A stretch of DNA of 64,000 nucleotides from Polytrichum commune (GCA_950295325.1 OX485803.1:14820001-14884000); one strand, 5' to 3'; numbered from the stretch's first letter, positions 48,280 to 61,789 are shown. The notes: generated from the sequence alone by a model not told the origin. Numbers and translations: made by a program.

Positions 48280-50770
48280 ATATGATAATTTTTTATTGGA
48301 GCGTTTTTGTGAGTCCAATCATAGAATTTAAGGCGTTGAAATTAGATGTTGTTATCAAATTGCATAAAGACAATAAGATGTTGAAATTATAATTGTTTAA
48401 ACTCATATAGACATCACATGAGCGGATCGCAATTTTTTTTGCAAACATGATATAAGCATTGAAGAAATAATTATGATAATTGAGCAATTCGATGTCTCTA
48501 ATTTTTTATTTGTCATTTTGATGCAATATAAAATTATTAATTTGCCACAAATTCTATTATAGAATTTTTATTAAACCATTATTTGACTTTATGAGTTCAT
48601 ATAATATATACATGTTTGAATAAAAATATATACATTATTATTGTTTAATACATAATAATACATAATAATACATCTAGAAACAAAAAATTAATTCAAAAAA
48701 ATCACGTCATAATTTTTTTATTAAAAAAATCATCTTCAATTACAATTTGTTTATTTCATATTGTTTAAAGGAACGATTGAATGCACATATTACATTTATG
48801 TTAATTGCCCTTATGGTTGTTATTACTTTATAAATTTTATATCATTTTATATTTTAAAAAAAATTTAAAAAAATTTAAATTATTGATACTATATAAATAT
48901 TAAGAATAGTGATTCCCAAGACATAATATTCATAGGGACCCTATAGAACTTCATAAAATATAATTAAAAAATATAATAACAGTGAAACAAGTAATACAAT
49001 TTTTATATTCTATGTTATATTTGGTTTCAATTTGGTATAATGTATTATTAATAAATTTTTTACTTATTAGTAATTAAACACACAAAAAATTATGCATTTA
49101 TATTAAAAATAAAATACATCCTTAATGTAGAATTTACAATATATATACAATATGGCATAAATTCAAAATCAATACATATAAAGTTACCATAAAACTGTAA
49201 TAACCAATGATATTCCATCATTTTATTAATATAGTTATAATTAACCACCTAGATGTGGCAAATATGGTAAATGATTGTAATTGAATATCATTTTGTCTTG
49301 CTATCCTACACAACAAATATTAAACTACACGTACTCTACAAAGATGTTGAACGAGATCATTGGAATTTAAACCCAAATTATATGTATGAAACAATATTAC
49401 ACTACATCGAATCATTAAGAATTGATTTTGACAACTATTCAAAAAATAATATTAGACTATACATTTAATTTTGTTTAAAACGAACCATCAAACCAAATAT
49501 ATCAATATTATTCTTGGTTATTAAATGTAATCTTCTATTATTTTTTGAATGTTAAATTATTATTGGGTATTGCGCTTTATACTCAATATTTTATCTGCGG
49601 ACAATGTAGTGTAGAATATCTTTCTTTGTCATTTTTTCTTTTAAATATACTTCATCTACATTCACAAGGCTTATTGCCTTGGAAATTTGGATTTATTTCA
49701 TCATCTCTAGGTGAGAGGCCATTTGATTTTATAGATAGTATATAAAAGTCGACCATAATTTGGTTTAATGTCTAATTTTTGCTAGCAAGTAGTATGTTAT
49801 CCAATATATAATAACTATGTACAACCGTAAAAAGAAAATATAAATTTAATTTAGATTTTGTCCCAATTTTATTGAATCTTATATTTAATATTTTAAATTC
49901 TCGTCCTACAATCATACGAGTTGAAGAATATTTATTGTTGAACCAAACTTTTTTTGCGAATTTTTTTTTAAGGCATGTCTTGAATGATGTCATGCACTAC
50001 CTTATGAGAGGGTACCCCGATTCACCACAATATAAGATGGAAAATGAAAGATCCACTGATATTTTAGATACAAAAATACCGAACGAATAGTTTAAAAACT
50101 TCAATATATATTCAAGCTTAAAACTAACAGAATCTTGAAATAATATGACAAATACTCAAACAATGTCAATAATTATGAGCTAAAATTTTAAGAGATGTAT
50201 TGTCATAACTAAAGAACTCTTCAACATTGACTACTATATATACCCTTAAAATTAAAATTTATTTAAAGAAAAAATCACCAATTATGAGAATTAGAAAATT
50301 TTTAGAAAATTTTCTACTAAATACCAGGTCTAAGATGTTTCTAAAATACTTCAACCTACTACTAGAAAGCTTCTAGAAGAATATCCATTTATTATTATAA
50401 TTATAAAGCCTCTAAAAGAACTTCTGCCAACTACTAGAGGTAGAAAATTTCTGAAAAACTTTACTAATCACTAGGTTGTTTTTATAAGTTTTTAGAAGAT
50501 TCTAGAGACTTGCTCAAAAAATAGTTTATACATTCATTTGTAGAAGGTTTTAAAACTTTGTTTTTAAACAATTCTAGCGATTATATTTCTAGCAGTCGAT
50601 AATGTCAATTGATCATTGTGAAAACCTCCCATCACTTGCTCTTTCACATTTTGATATTATTTCATGGTCTTGATATGAACATTGTCATGTAGGCATTCTA
50701 GAGGATCAATATTGATAAAGAAGAAGTAATATTTATTATTCATCACATCTTATAATAAGACAAAAAAATA
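48280..50770. other. AT-rich island
   Basis: About 2.5 kb with conspicuously higher A/T than the rest of the window and many A/T homopolymers. Only short open frames occur and none is recognisable. No terminal repeats were found, so its origin is unknown. Confidence 0.6.
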
Positions 50771-53512
50771 TTTGTGGTGGTTGCAGTGGTTGTCAGCCAA
50801 CACGCTATTGGATGGTGTATCAATGTAGATATGAGAATCATATATAGTCCCAATATAATTAAGAAGCTATTATTTGACTTAGATTTCGAATGTAATGTGA
50901 ATCAATCTTCGGCCAATTGGTCGTGCACTAAGGTGACCAAAATGATTGCATATAGTTGGACACACTTGCCGCAAAATATCTTACAAGGTAGATATTCCAA
51001 TCGCCGCTATATCGATGAATAAGTTTCAGTAACATGACTATCAAATTGTTTAGGGTCCAACATATGTTAGAGGGTGCTACGGATGGCGGTCATGACGGAA
51101 TTGATAGACTTCACGGTAGAAATCGAGGTGGAAACCAAGGTATTTTTTAAGATACAACCAGGAGGACGGAAGGACACGACATGCGAAGTGGAGTTGGACT
51201 TTAAGAGGGAAGAGACACAATCCGAATCAGATGCGGATCATATAAAATATACAAATTAGAGAGAGTATTATATGAAATATTTGAAGCGACAATTAAAGTT
51301 GTATAAAATTTGTTGATAATATCTTTTTATAGTCTCAAATCAAACAAATTGAAATTAAGGACTATTACACTTGAGAGTGACCTACATCCCTACTAAGTGA
51401 CCTATGTCTTTATTATCCAACAATATGCGTACATACTTATTAAACCTTGTGTTCCTCTCCATCACTCGACATTAACAAGTGCACATGGAATCAAAATATT
51501 TCTACCATGTTTTTTTCCCCCCTAATTAGTTCTAAATTTCTCATGTACGCCACTCATGAGTAGTGTTATTGTCTAACCATAAGTTTTTTTGTGTAATCTT
51601 CTTTCTAAGGCTAGGAGGTCTAGGGTTTAGTTTGTTTAATAGGTTGTCCCACCATTGAGATGGCTCAACAAATACATTTGATCAATGTTTTCTTTCTAAG
51701 AATTTTCGATGGCGGCGGATTGTGGATGCATTCCTCGGGGTTGGAGTTCTTGCTTTAGAAAATCCTAACACCTTCTTATCATGCTCTCTAGGCCCAAAGT
51801 TTTTTTTTTCTTTGCTACCCATGAAAATAAAAGCGACAATTTTATACTTTGGTTTGCCCATTCCAATTGCTGACCTTGAAGACTTTTTCTAAAGTTGACC
51901 TCACACCTCCTCACTTAATTGACTAAGTTCTTCCAAGAATTCCCACAACAAGAAGAGCTCCCACTACACAATCAACTTTAATGTGTAACTTCAAGTTTCC
52001 TCTTCACTCTGACTTGTGTAAACAAAAGATGAAGTAGTCACTCACCATCCTTAGGGCATAGCAATTGCTACCAAATTGCATTCATTGCTACAACCCATTG
52101 ATCTTCTTCACTAGCCACCATTTCTTAGTAATTATGTGTCAGAGGGAGTATTAATTGCACATTTGTTCTCATTCTCTCTCTTATATATATTTTTCCTTAT
52201 GATTTACTTAAATTCCAACTCACCTCCCTTAATTTAAATCCACCTATGTGGAATCCTAGTCCACTTCACAATATTCTAGGATTAATTACCAATCACTTCC
52301 TCCTTAATAAGTTTGCCAAACATCCTTTGTGATTCCAGTCATGGCCAGTCAACAAACTCGACTAAGGCCTCCTAAAAATGCATTTAAATTGAGAACTATT
52401 GCTCATTTGACATATACAAAACGAGGTGCACATCAACATCCCTTTGTTGATTTGAACGTGTTTGAAAATATTTGAATCAATAACGTCAAAGTATGTTACT
52501 ATGTCATTTGTCAATTTAGAGGATTTGATGTTTGAACATCGACAAATTGCTCTAGAGTGAGGTAAAGCTCCTATGTGGACTCCCTAAGAATCCATTTTTT
52601 AGCGACATAATTTGAAACAAAAGAATTTGCTCAATTAGAATGTACTCTTACACCTCCCCCACGTTTGTACTTTGGGATTTTGAGAACGTTACAATTTACC
52701 TATGAGTTTAACCAAGTGACATCCTTCTATTGTGGCCTAGACTATTGAAACCATTTAATTTGTCGACCTCTGATTCAACAATTCATTTTCTAAATCATGT
52801 TCCGACCAACAACAACAGACATACTTACCCTTTGCAATAGAATGTCAATCATTAACAATGTTAAGAATGTGGTTTGTAAGCATAGCAAGGTATTTTTTTT
52901 TTCCTTCAACCCCACATGGCCGTTGAGGGATTATCTTGGGGTGTCATTGCCACATGAAATGTGGCAATTTGCCATTATTAACTTGCAGGACCACCATTTG
53001 AAGTTAATGGGCCTAGCAAGCCCGCATTAACTAAAACGAAGCTTAGCCAAGGGGGTGAACATGCGTGCGTAATCTTAACAATGCTATGTCATTGCCATAT
53101 GTTTCTCCATGCAACTATCGGTTTTAGAAGTTGCCACTTCACATGTCAACTTGGTTTGGTACTACATAGGTACATTGGGTGCAAAGGCTAGCTATATTGT
53201 AGAGTATTTGGGCTCAGTGAGGCAAAACATAAGGCCAAATGGGGACATGTTTTTATATGTTTTGAGGGGGATATATAAAGTATTTCCCATGTATGACCAT
53301 GGCCAAATCATCAGCACCAATGTTCCAAATGTTCCAAATGAACCTTTAAACTTTAAAAGATAGATAGTGGCAATTGAGTGAATATTTCTTGAAATTTCAA
53401 GAATCTACTCATTAATAATCTATTTTTTGATATTAAAATCACTGCAATTTTAAAGTTCTCAATTTCTCGCAATTAACAGTCATATTTGAGATTGAATCAT
53501 GTGCTCATACTA
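50771..53512. other. Gene-free sequence
   Basis: Short open frames at 50774-51022 and 51074-51259 have no recognised domain. No bounded repeats found. Confidence 0.4.
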
Positions 53513-54015
53513 TAGTAATCTCCCGCTTAAGTACGCACCCGTTTTAAGTACGCATCCCGGTTAAGTGCGCAATTTTTTTGATAAAAATAAGGGTTCATAC
53601 TTTTATTGTTTGAACGTGTCATGCATTATCATTTGTCGCGAATGCATGTATTTTTTTCCGCATGACATTCACTGTCAATTTGTTGACGTTTCGTTGAAAC
53701 ATCTCAAACGATCGTCACAATTCATCATACATTTGTCCACTTTCCATTTGAACATCGGAGCAAAGCAATTGGTCGTCGATGTGGAGGACAGTGTTGTGTA
53801 GAGCTTCCAAGCCTTTGAAGTCGGTAGCACTTTCAAATTCAACCAATGTCTCGATAGGTTGGATTTCGGTCAGGCGGGTTGCCTCATGTTTATCCGCTTT
53901 CCATTGTGATTCATCAAATCGGAGGGTCTAGCGATATGAGTAGAGTACGCACCTATCAACTAAGTGCGCACCAACGGCTCTGGTTCAAAGTGCGTACTTA
54001 AGCAGGAGATTACTG
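53513..54015. mobile_element. Pogo-like (Tc1/mariner group) element, 503 bp
   Basis: TA flanks both ends (53511-53512, 54016-54017). Inverted ends of 26-27 bp read TAGTAATCTCCCGCTTAAGT and CAGTAATCTCCTGCTTAAGT, both continuing ACGCAC. Subterminal copies of TTAAGTACGCA or TTAAGTGCGCA occur three times at the left and again, inverted, at the right, as transposase binding sites would. A minus-strand open frame lies inside (53715-53927). The CAGTAA start and TA duplication fit plant pogo/Emigrant-type elements. Confidence 0.75.
53715..53927 (-). pseudogene. Open frame in the pogo-like element, possible transposase C-terminus
   Basis: Seventy codons, open from an upstream TAG to a TGA and without a start. 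It is acidic and Glu/Leu-rich (RLTEIQPIETLVEFESATDF, then DVQMESGQMYDEL). I recognise no domain. Its position just before the 3' terminal region suggests the tail of a lost transposase. Confidence 0.4.
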
Positions 54016-54139
54016 TATATATTTATTAACCATTCTACATTCAATAGCCAACACAACTTGGAGGGCCTATATGATCACTCACATAGAAATAGAATCTTCA
54101 CTTTGGCATCTTTATAACTTTTACATCTAAGCTTCGATT

Positions 54140-54560
54140 CAGAATTTGATAATCTTTGTGATTTGCAATTGCTAATTGGATTAGACAATTTTTGAGCCAA
54201 AATTGACCAAAATTGCATGTGGAGTTTCACTGAACCCAAAATGTAAGGTAGATGGATCTTAAATGGTTACCTTTTTCAATAAGCTCACTTCTCCTAGGAT
54301 ATGAAACACACAATTCATACAACGTAGCCACATCCCTTGGAATTTTCAGAGCTCGTATGAATATATTATTCATAATCGAAGGGATTTTCTTGCGCGCATT
54401 AAATGGTCATATAGGTGCCCCCAATGTTATGTTAACTATTGACCAGGCTACAATAGTTATCATGTTTGAGCAGGTAGTCCAATCTCATATAAACACATGT
54501 CTGTTTGTTATCCATTCTTGGAGCCACACCTAACCACATACCACTCAAATATAGGTGTCG
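54140..54560 (+). repeat. Dispersed repeat family, representative copy
   Basis: Shares a stretch from CACTTCTCCTAGG to the closing block ACCACTCAAATATAGGTGTC with 15530-15850 and 6380-6720. Shorter 3' parts are at 17090-17170 and 59850-59940, and an inverted copy is at 42040-42240. No ORF or clear terminal repeat. Confidence 0.6.
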
Positions 54561-54871
54561 GATTATTAAGATAAGAACCAAGCCAAGCACATCTACATTA
54601 CTTCAAAGGGAAAGTGTCAAAAATCAAGCACCATCGAATCAAATCTTTTGAACTCCAGAATCTTAAACCTCTTTAGCATGCAACAAAAACTCTCTGGGTG
54701 ATCCTCAACATCCATTTTTATTTATTACAGATACATTCCAACTCGGTTAGTTTGTAGATATAGATTGATGGCCAAGCTTGTCAGTGTTGATAAAAGACCC
54801 TACCCTAGAGGAAGAAATTGGAACCAAGTTTGGTTTCATGAATGGAAGTGCTTGGCAAATACTGCACTCTG

Positions 54872-57800
54872 TCAGTATGTAATATTCAAAAATTTGGACA
54901 TGGCTTCCATGGCACCCGGTGGCCATTGTAGCTCTCCCGCAACCCACCTGCAATACATTACATTTCCCACGTAAGCATGATGGGAGGAGTTTTTCCTGAT
55001 TGTTAGCCAAGTTCACAATAACTCAAGAAATCCCAACTGTTGCCATATCCATATCCATATCCACAACCATGTATTTAAAATGAAATGTGGATATTATGTT
55101 GGAAAATATATTGAGAGGGCTCCCACCAACAGCTGTATCCACATGTGGATGCAGAAAGTGGATACAGCCATCCACTATTTCTAAAACATTGAGCTCATTT
55201 CTTACCACCAAAAACTCTCAGCAAACACAATTAGATGAGCAATTAATGACCTTGTATCCTCTTGAATGTCCACCTAAAGGTGATTGATTTACCTGAAGTA
55301 CTTCAGGGTACTAAAATTTATGAGCTCTTTGTCATGTCTTTTTGCAAGATAATGTGAAATCCAAAAAGTTCTTCCTCAAATGCAGGTATGGATTCGGTGA
55401 CCCATGGGAGAACACACCCGGATGCACCCGCATCCGCATTCAGAAAGCAAAAGTGGATGGGTAAAGGAGGATTTGTACACACGGATGCAGCAACCAGTGG
55501 GATTTGCTCTCACCCATGAAGCCTTGTAATTTTACAGTGAACTTGAATTCTATGCCATGGATTGCTACCTCAAATTTAAACATGAAAAACCTACGAAAGA
55601 AGCATGCATAGAAATTTGGGAAAAAATAGATCCAGCCATGAAGAAAACTTGACCATTATACCTGATGTCGCTATATTTTGGTTCTCGAGAAGTGGCCTCA
55701 GAAAATTGCTCCTCTGCCTTGCTACGGCTTCCTTCTTTCCACAAGACAGCTGCTAAAACAGCATGTGCCTCCGCATAATTTGGATACTTGCGTACCAGAC
55801 CTTGAACAAGTTTCCTGGCCTCTTCTAACCTGTCAAGCTGCAAAATTTGCAATAATATGTGGACGACATCATTGGAGTTATCTGTAAAGTCTCGGTGAGT
55901 TGGCTAAAACAACAAGTCTGAGAAGTTATGCATCAAGTCATCCAAATTTTTGTAAGGCTTAGATTAACATGCTAAAAGAGTGGGCCAGTAAAAAATTGGC
56001 ATTCTAGCTTGTCATACTAGGATCAATAGACCAAGCCGGCATTTTAAGTTGGCAGGTCCCATGAGTTAGACCCTACTTTGAATCCTAAAGTTCTTCCAAG
56101 GTTCTTTTGGATTGAAAGAGGAGGTCCAAGAGTTTCACCCAACTTTCAAGATTAGGCTTTGACAAAAGAAAATTTAACAATCTCTTGATAGAAAGTTCAT
56201 CAATTGCTTTTCAAATAACTCTATTAGGATTGTAAATAAGTGATATTTTACATTGGACTCTTTCAAACCGGCAGACCCTCAAAACAAGCAGGTGGACAGA
56301 TTGTCACCAATGTGCTCACATTGACATAAAAGATAAAGGCAAAGTGGTGTCATACAAACCTCAAAAAGGACGAGTGCTTCTTTAAGGCGATATCCAGCAA
56401 TTCCTGGTGCCAATCTTGAGGCTCGAGAATATGCATTCAATGCAGCATCATAGTCGCGTACCCGCACCTCGACGTTGCCCAAATTGAACCAAGCTGCATA
56501 TTCCTGGTAATCACATAATCAGTTTCTTGGAGTATAGAATCTCCACAATTCTAAGAACCTGACCTTGCAGAAATTCCAAGGTTTAATGACATACGACTAA
56601 TCAACTGCAGTAAACACGTGTTTCCCTGTAGAACCTTGACTTCAAACCTTCATTGGCCTGATTTTAATTGTACTGATTCTCAATATCTAATCTATGCAAT
56701 ATTACTGAAGAAACAAGGTGAATCAGGATTACGTTTTCTAACCTCGGGATCATTGACAATGGCCGCTTTGCAGTCCCCAATGGCATCACTAAAACGTCCC
56801 ATTGCCTACTCACCCCACCCCAATCCAAATGACGATCCAAAACAACTTATTTAGTAAACTTACATTAGATAGGCATCCTTCACGACCTCGTTAACAAATT
56901 GGATGAATATCAATTTGGACCGCAACATTGACTCCACCTCATAATTTGGTGTGTACATGTGGTTGAATCTGTAAAGGAACAGAAATTATGCTTTTGTCGA
57001 GTCATCAGCCAATCTTCAAAAATTCCGATGAAATTTCTTCAAATTATCATAAAATGATCTTCATCACCTGGACCTTGACATTGGCATAATGTTCCTCATA
57101 AATCAGTCATCCTAGGGAACACACAACCAAGTTGGCTTTGAGAATACTTTCAAGCCTTGGGAAGGTATCATGTTACTACAAAATTCATGTGCATTTGCAA
57201 CTCTTTATGTGCATGTACAACAACTCTTATCATCTACAATTCAAGTAATTTGTCACTGTAAAATGATGTTCAGCACCTGGACCTTGACACTGGCATTATG
57301 CTGCCTGATAAATCAGCCATTCTAGGAAAAATACATCCTTGCCTTTGAGAACACCTTCAAATCCAATGGGGCGTACTCGGTGTTGCATTTTGTGGGGTTC
57401 GAACCATTTGGCATGATGCGATTCTTTGGCTTTATCTAAATTCTGCTCACATCTTTCTTTCTAACTCGTTACCCGGATAAAATATCAACATCAATCAGCT
57501 ACTACTTGGAAATTTGGTGGAATTTGTGGTCTTCGTATGATTAAAAAAATTCGATCCACATGCTTCTTGGATCATATTACAGCTGCCGGCAGCAACACCG
57601 GTACGCAACCCAACAATGTGAACAACGGATCGGTGTGTGAGGTTTCGTAACGGTGTTGCCTGCCGATGCTACGAAACAATGTCATTGTGGAATCATCATC
57701 ATCGTCGACAATTGCAATGGCCGCTGGAAACGTAATTTGTACGTCGTACAACATGGCACCGTTGAAGAACAGCATGATTAACTCGTCATCTACAATTCAA

Positions 57801-58630
57801 GTCATCTTCATGACCTGGACCTTGACACTGGCATAATGCTGCCGAATACATCAGTCATTCCAGGAAATACATATCATTGCCTTTTGAGAACACCTATAAA
57901 TCCAGTGGGGCGAAGTCGGTAATGCAAACATAGCCCTACAATACATTTTGCAGTGTTGGAACCATTGACATCATGCGATTCTTCGATTTCATCTCAATTC
58001 TCCTCACATCTTTTTCTCAGACTCGTTACCCAGATGTGATATCATCGTCATAAAAATTGCAGCGGGGGAGACATAAATTTTTACCTCATACGAAATGGCG
58101 CGGTTCAACAACGGCACGGGCGCATCGGGCGCCAACGCGATTGCCCTGGTGAAATCGTCTGCGGCCTGCTCGAATTTCTGCAACGAGACGCGCACACTGC
58201 CCCGGTTGGACCACACGCTGGCACTCTCCGGATCCTCTTGTAAGAGAGCAGAGAACATCGCCTCCGCCTTCTCCAGGTCACCCGCCACGGCGGCACGCAG
58301 GGCCTCCTGCAGCTTGGGATTTTCCACGTCCTTGAGATTCACCCTCCGAGACACCGCCGCATCCGCCTCCTCCGTTGCAAATAAGCCTAATGGAAATGCC
58401 ATCGCCAGTAATCCCAATGTTGTGCGTCTCGAAACCCCATTCAGAGTTGCTTCCTTTGACATAACCTTCGCATTGCCTAATTGCGCACCATCGCCATAGC
58501 TGGCCGCTACACAAGACATTGGGACATGTAATTGGCTATGGCACCTAATCTCTACACATGCAATCCCACCAATTGCGAACGAGCCCGTAATGTGTGGGCT
58601 TGCAATCCGGAAAGCCTCCGCTAAACCCAT
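54872..58630 (-). CDS. Plastid TPR protein with twin-arginine (lumenal) signal, 5 exons
   Basis: Exons are 58085-58630, 56743-56805, 56360-56503, 55662-55837 and 54872-54947 (546+63+144+176+76 nt, 334 codons plus stop). All junctions are GT-AG and keep the frame; the last junction splits an Arg codon (AG|G). The first ATG (58630) was chosen, since the upstream extension begins with GTG. A Ser-rich transit region leads to SRRTTLGLLAMAFPLGLFA (RR at 68-69) and a cleavage-like ADAA near 89-92, the layout of a Tat-dependent thylakoid-lumen precursor. About five TPR units follow, such as NRGSVRVSLQKFEQAADDF and NLGNVEVRVRDYDAALNAY. The end reads RWVAGELQWPPGAMEAMSKF, a W...WPP tail I recall from a plastid TPR family. 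The partner and exact role are unknown; it is probably a scaffold in the lumen or at the envelope. Confidence 0.88.
57040..57780. repeat. Tandem duplication in TPR gene intron 1, including a copy of the exon 1 end
   Basis: The phrase CCTGGACCTTGACA recurs at about 57067, 57276 and 57814, each time followed by a related GGCATAATG...ATCAG block. The block AATGGGGCG...GATGCGATTCTT...CTCGTTACC is shared by 57365-57480 and 57905-58035. At 57721-57775 the sequence imitates the exon 1/intron 1 boundary at 58066-58110, with ATGGCACCGTTGAAGAACAG against ATGGCGCGGTTCAACAACGG, and keeps a GT donor (GTACAAAT). Confidence 0.7.
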
Positions 58631-61600
58631 GATGATGATCTTCACGTACTTGTGTATTCAAAATTCGAAACCAGATATGCCGGCAGAAGCGAATTGCTCA
58701 GAGTTGATAGCTTCCAAAACCTTCAAACCAAGACATAGTAAAATTGGAACTGAGAGTTCTGGCAACCGCAGCAACGACAACCGCATAATGAGAGATGATG
58801 AAACTTGAAGAAAATCAAGTTAACCCCGGAATTAAGTAAAATCAAAAGCAGAACTGCATCACAAGCAGTTCTCCAACCTTTCACATTCGGTGCCAAAGCA
58901 AGACAAGCAAATTGAGTCCAGCTCTTTAAACTTACTCAAAACTTCACTCGAAATGGGTCAACTGGGATTAGTCTGGGAGATGAGCCAAGGGTTGATGACA
59001 CTTGACGAATCTCAAGTTTGCCCCCACATCCCAGACCCAGAATTACACGTGAAAATTGCTCTTCACAGCTTTCCAACGGGTTTCCAACCTTCTACCTTGG
59101 GTCCCAAAGCAACAGGACAAGCAGATTGAGTCCAGCTATTTGGACCATATGATTTCAGTCTGAATGAACGAAGGAATGGGTCAGATGGCAACGACAACCG
59201 CAGTATGGGAGCTGAGCCAACTCACTTGCCTTTCCTCAAACTCAACCCTCAAACAGTGAACTCAAATGCAGCCGTGAGAGCTGGCTATGGTGTCACAGCA
59301 TGGATTCCCATTGCAAAACCTTACATGTGTAATGTGTGCTGAAAACACAGTAATCACACACAAACACCATTTCTCCAATCCCTGTTGCCTTCATTTCATC
59401 GGCAATTGTTGGCAGCAGAGAGAGAATGAATTGCGAAAGTGATCATCGAGAGCAAGCAGATGAAGGAGCGACAGCCAGTGAAGTTCCATTCACGGAGAAG
59501 GGAAGGGCAGGGAAGGGAAGGTATCCAAGTTGGATAGCAAGGGTTGATCGGATGACACGTGTCATATGGCTACCCATTCCACCAAGTTCTTTTTCTTTCA
59601 GTTTTGCTAAGGGAACTTATGTGGGTCTTGTTTGGGTTCGTGTTTTATGGTCTCCAACTTCTACCGATTATATTTTACACAACGGAACTTGTGTTGCATT
59701 AGCAAATCTACCATTGACAAAAATCGGACTTCTTTGATTTAGTCACGATTAGTGGAAGTGCATGTTTGTTGATAATCTTTCATTGCGTATATAGATCTTC
59801 GATATTGTGTTCATTATTGGAATTAATGAAGTATGGAGTTACAGCCCAACCTTTTTTTAAAACATGTGTCTTGAGGGTGTTTTGATCTTTTGATCTTCAC
59901 CCAACCACACACAATCAAATATAGGTGTCCAATTAAGAAAAACAAATTGAATAACACCCACATACCTTTATACGGTGAGTGCACCTACTAAATAGAGGGT
60001 TTTCACTCCAAGTATGGACACTTTTGGTACTCTACCATAGTATGCAAAAATTTGATAAAACATAAAAAGAGCATGAGCACATTGGCATTGCAAAAGACAT
60101 TCATGAGGGTTGAGCTTGCTCTTTTGGAGTCAAGGACAACTCTTTTTGAATTTTTGAAGTGAAAGCCATAGATGACTTGTAATGTGCTAACCTACCTCAA
60201 CATTGTAATGCCTAATAGTTTTCGAAATTCAAAAGATTGATCACAAAGAGAGGGTTTGCTTCATGTAAAATTGAAAACATCCTAAGGAAAACTTGTAAAT
60301 GGATGATGAAAGAACGGCCCAATAAGCGGTATGTTTTGTGAAGAAATCTTAAAGTAGAGGTGAGTATATATAGAGTCACAAAGTTACATTGACATTTCAG
60401 TGGTATCCATTATTAGGGTGTCTCCACTCACATAACAACAATGAGCCTCTACCATTGGTATTTTACACCTTATAAGACAAGGTTGCATAGTGTTCCCACA
60501 CATAAGCCCCTATAATGTATGTACTAAAATGCCATTTAATCACATAATAGAGGATGCTAAAATCAACACCCCACCCAAAAGCAACACTTATAAACACCTC
60601 TCATCACCAACACTCTACTACCTTAAACCATTCCCCATGGAAAAGTAGTGTCCCCAGGCCCACGGCACAACAAGTTAGGTGCCATTAGTGACACCATTGC
60701 ATACCGACCTCCACTACCTCCATATGGGGTAGGTTCTATCTTAGGTCGTTTCAATGGGTCTCGGGGTGGCTTGTCAATGCTTACTCTAGCCATCTTATTC
60801 ACGGGGGGGTTTAACGGTTTAACCCTAAAGTGACATGGGATATTCCTCAAGGAAGAATCCCTACAACATGTGTTAATTTTCGATTTTTTTTCACGGAGGT
60901 CAATGGCTATAGATGTAAATCCAACTATATAAAGGGAGGGTGTAGTAGGGTACATATCACCTCAAAAATTTGCAACCGTCCATCCTCTTTTCCAATATTT
61001 TTTTTGCATCGAAAGCACCTGTAAGTACCGAACAACTTGCATGGTTTCTCGGGCTTTTTCTCACCTCATTCCTCGGTACAGCCAACAACACTCCTTCACG
61101 GCGACTTCAACTAAGAAATTTGAGCTCCACATACTAGCTCCCCTCTCCACTTGAAAAAATTGCAAAAACTACGAAACTTTGTTGTACTCGATGTCATGTA
61201 CGTAGGGTTGTCGGAAACTACAAACAGAAGAGCATTTCTTATAGAAAATTGAGAGAATTTGTGAAGTGAGAAACATGCAAATCCAAGTGGCCACAGTACA
61301 ACTCATAGCAAGTGCAACTTTAGGAATTTTTTCGAGCCACTTTGAGCGGCTAGATCTTCGGCCAATAAACTCCGAGTACATATGAACCATGTAGGAAGCC
61401 AATGCCTGGGGAAGAGTCGGGTGGACTAAAACTTTGCAGTTTGCAGGATAGCCTAAAACTTTCGAGCTTCATAGAATTTATATTCCATCCTCAAATTTGT
61501 TGTTTTTGGTGTCATTGGGTTGATCTTGCATATTTGTACAATCGATCTTTATTAAAATTTTCTAGAACAGTTCGGGAAATGCCTTCAAATTCGGATTGAG

Positions 61601-61789
61601 AATAGTCAAGGACAGTTTCTGTCCTTCATTGTCACTTTGGGTCAAGCTCACCAAACCAAGGAGGTAGGCCCACACGGTCAAGGGGGTCAGTTATGGGCAA
61701 CAAGGGGGTTGATACTTGAGATGAAAGGGGATGATTCTACAACTGAACCAAGTGAGATCACGGAGGTGGCTATGTTGGGCTTTAATCTA
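58631..61789. other. TPR gene upstream region and repeat-derived sequence
   Basis: A diverged direct repeat of about 60 bp lies at 58870-58932 and 59085-59148. The minus-strand open frame 61169-61402 has a hydrophobic stretch but no recognised domain. Confidence 0.4.
60927..60942 (+). promoter_or_regulatory. TATA-like box, possible LTR promoter
   Basis: ACTATATAAAGGGAGGG occurs in 60600-61030, a segment that looks like an LTR or promoter, but no paired repeat is in the window. Confidence 0.25.
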
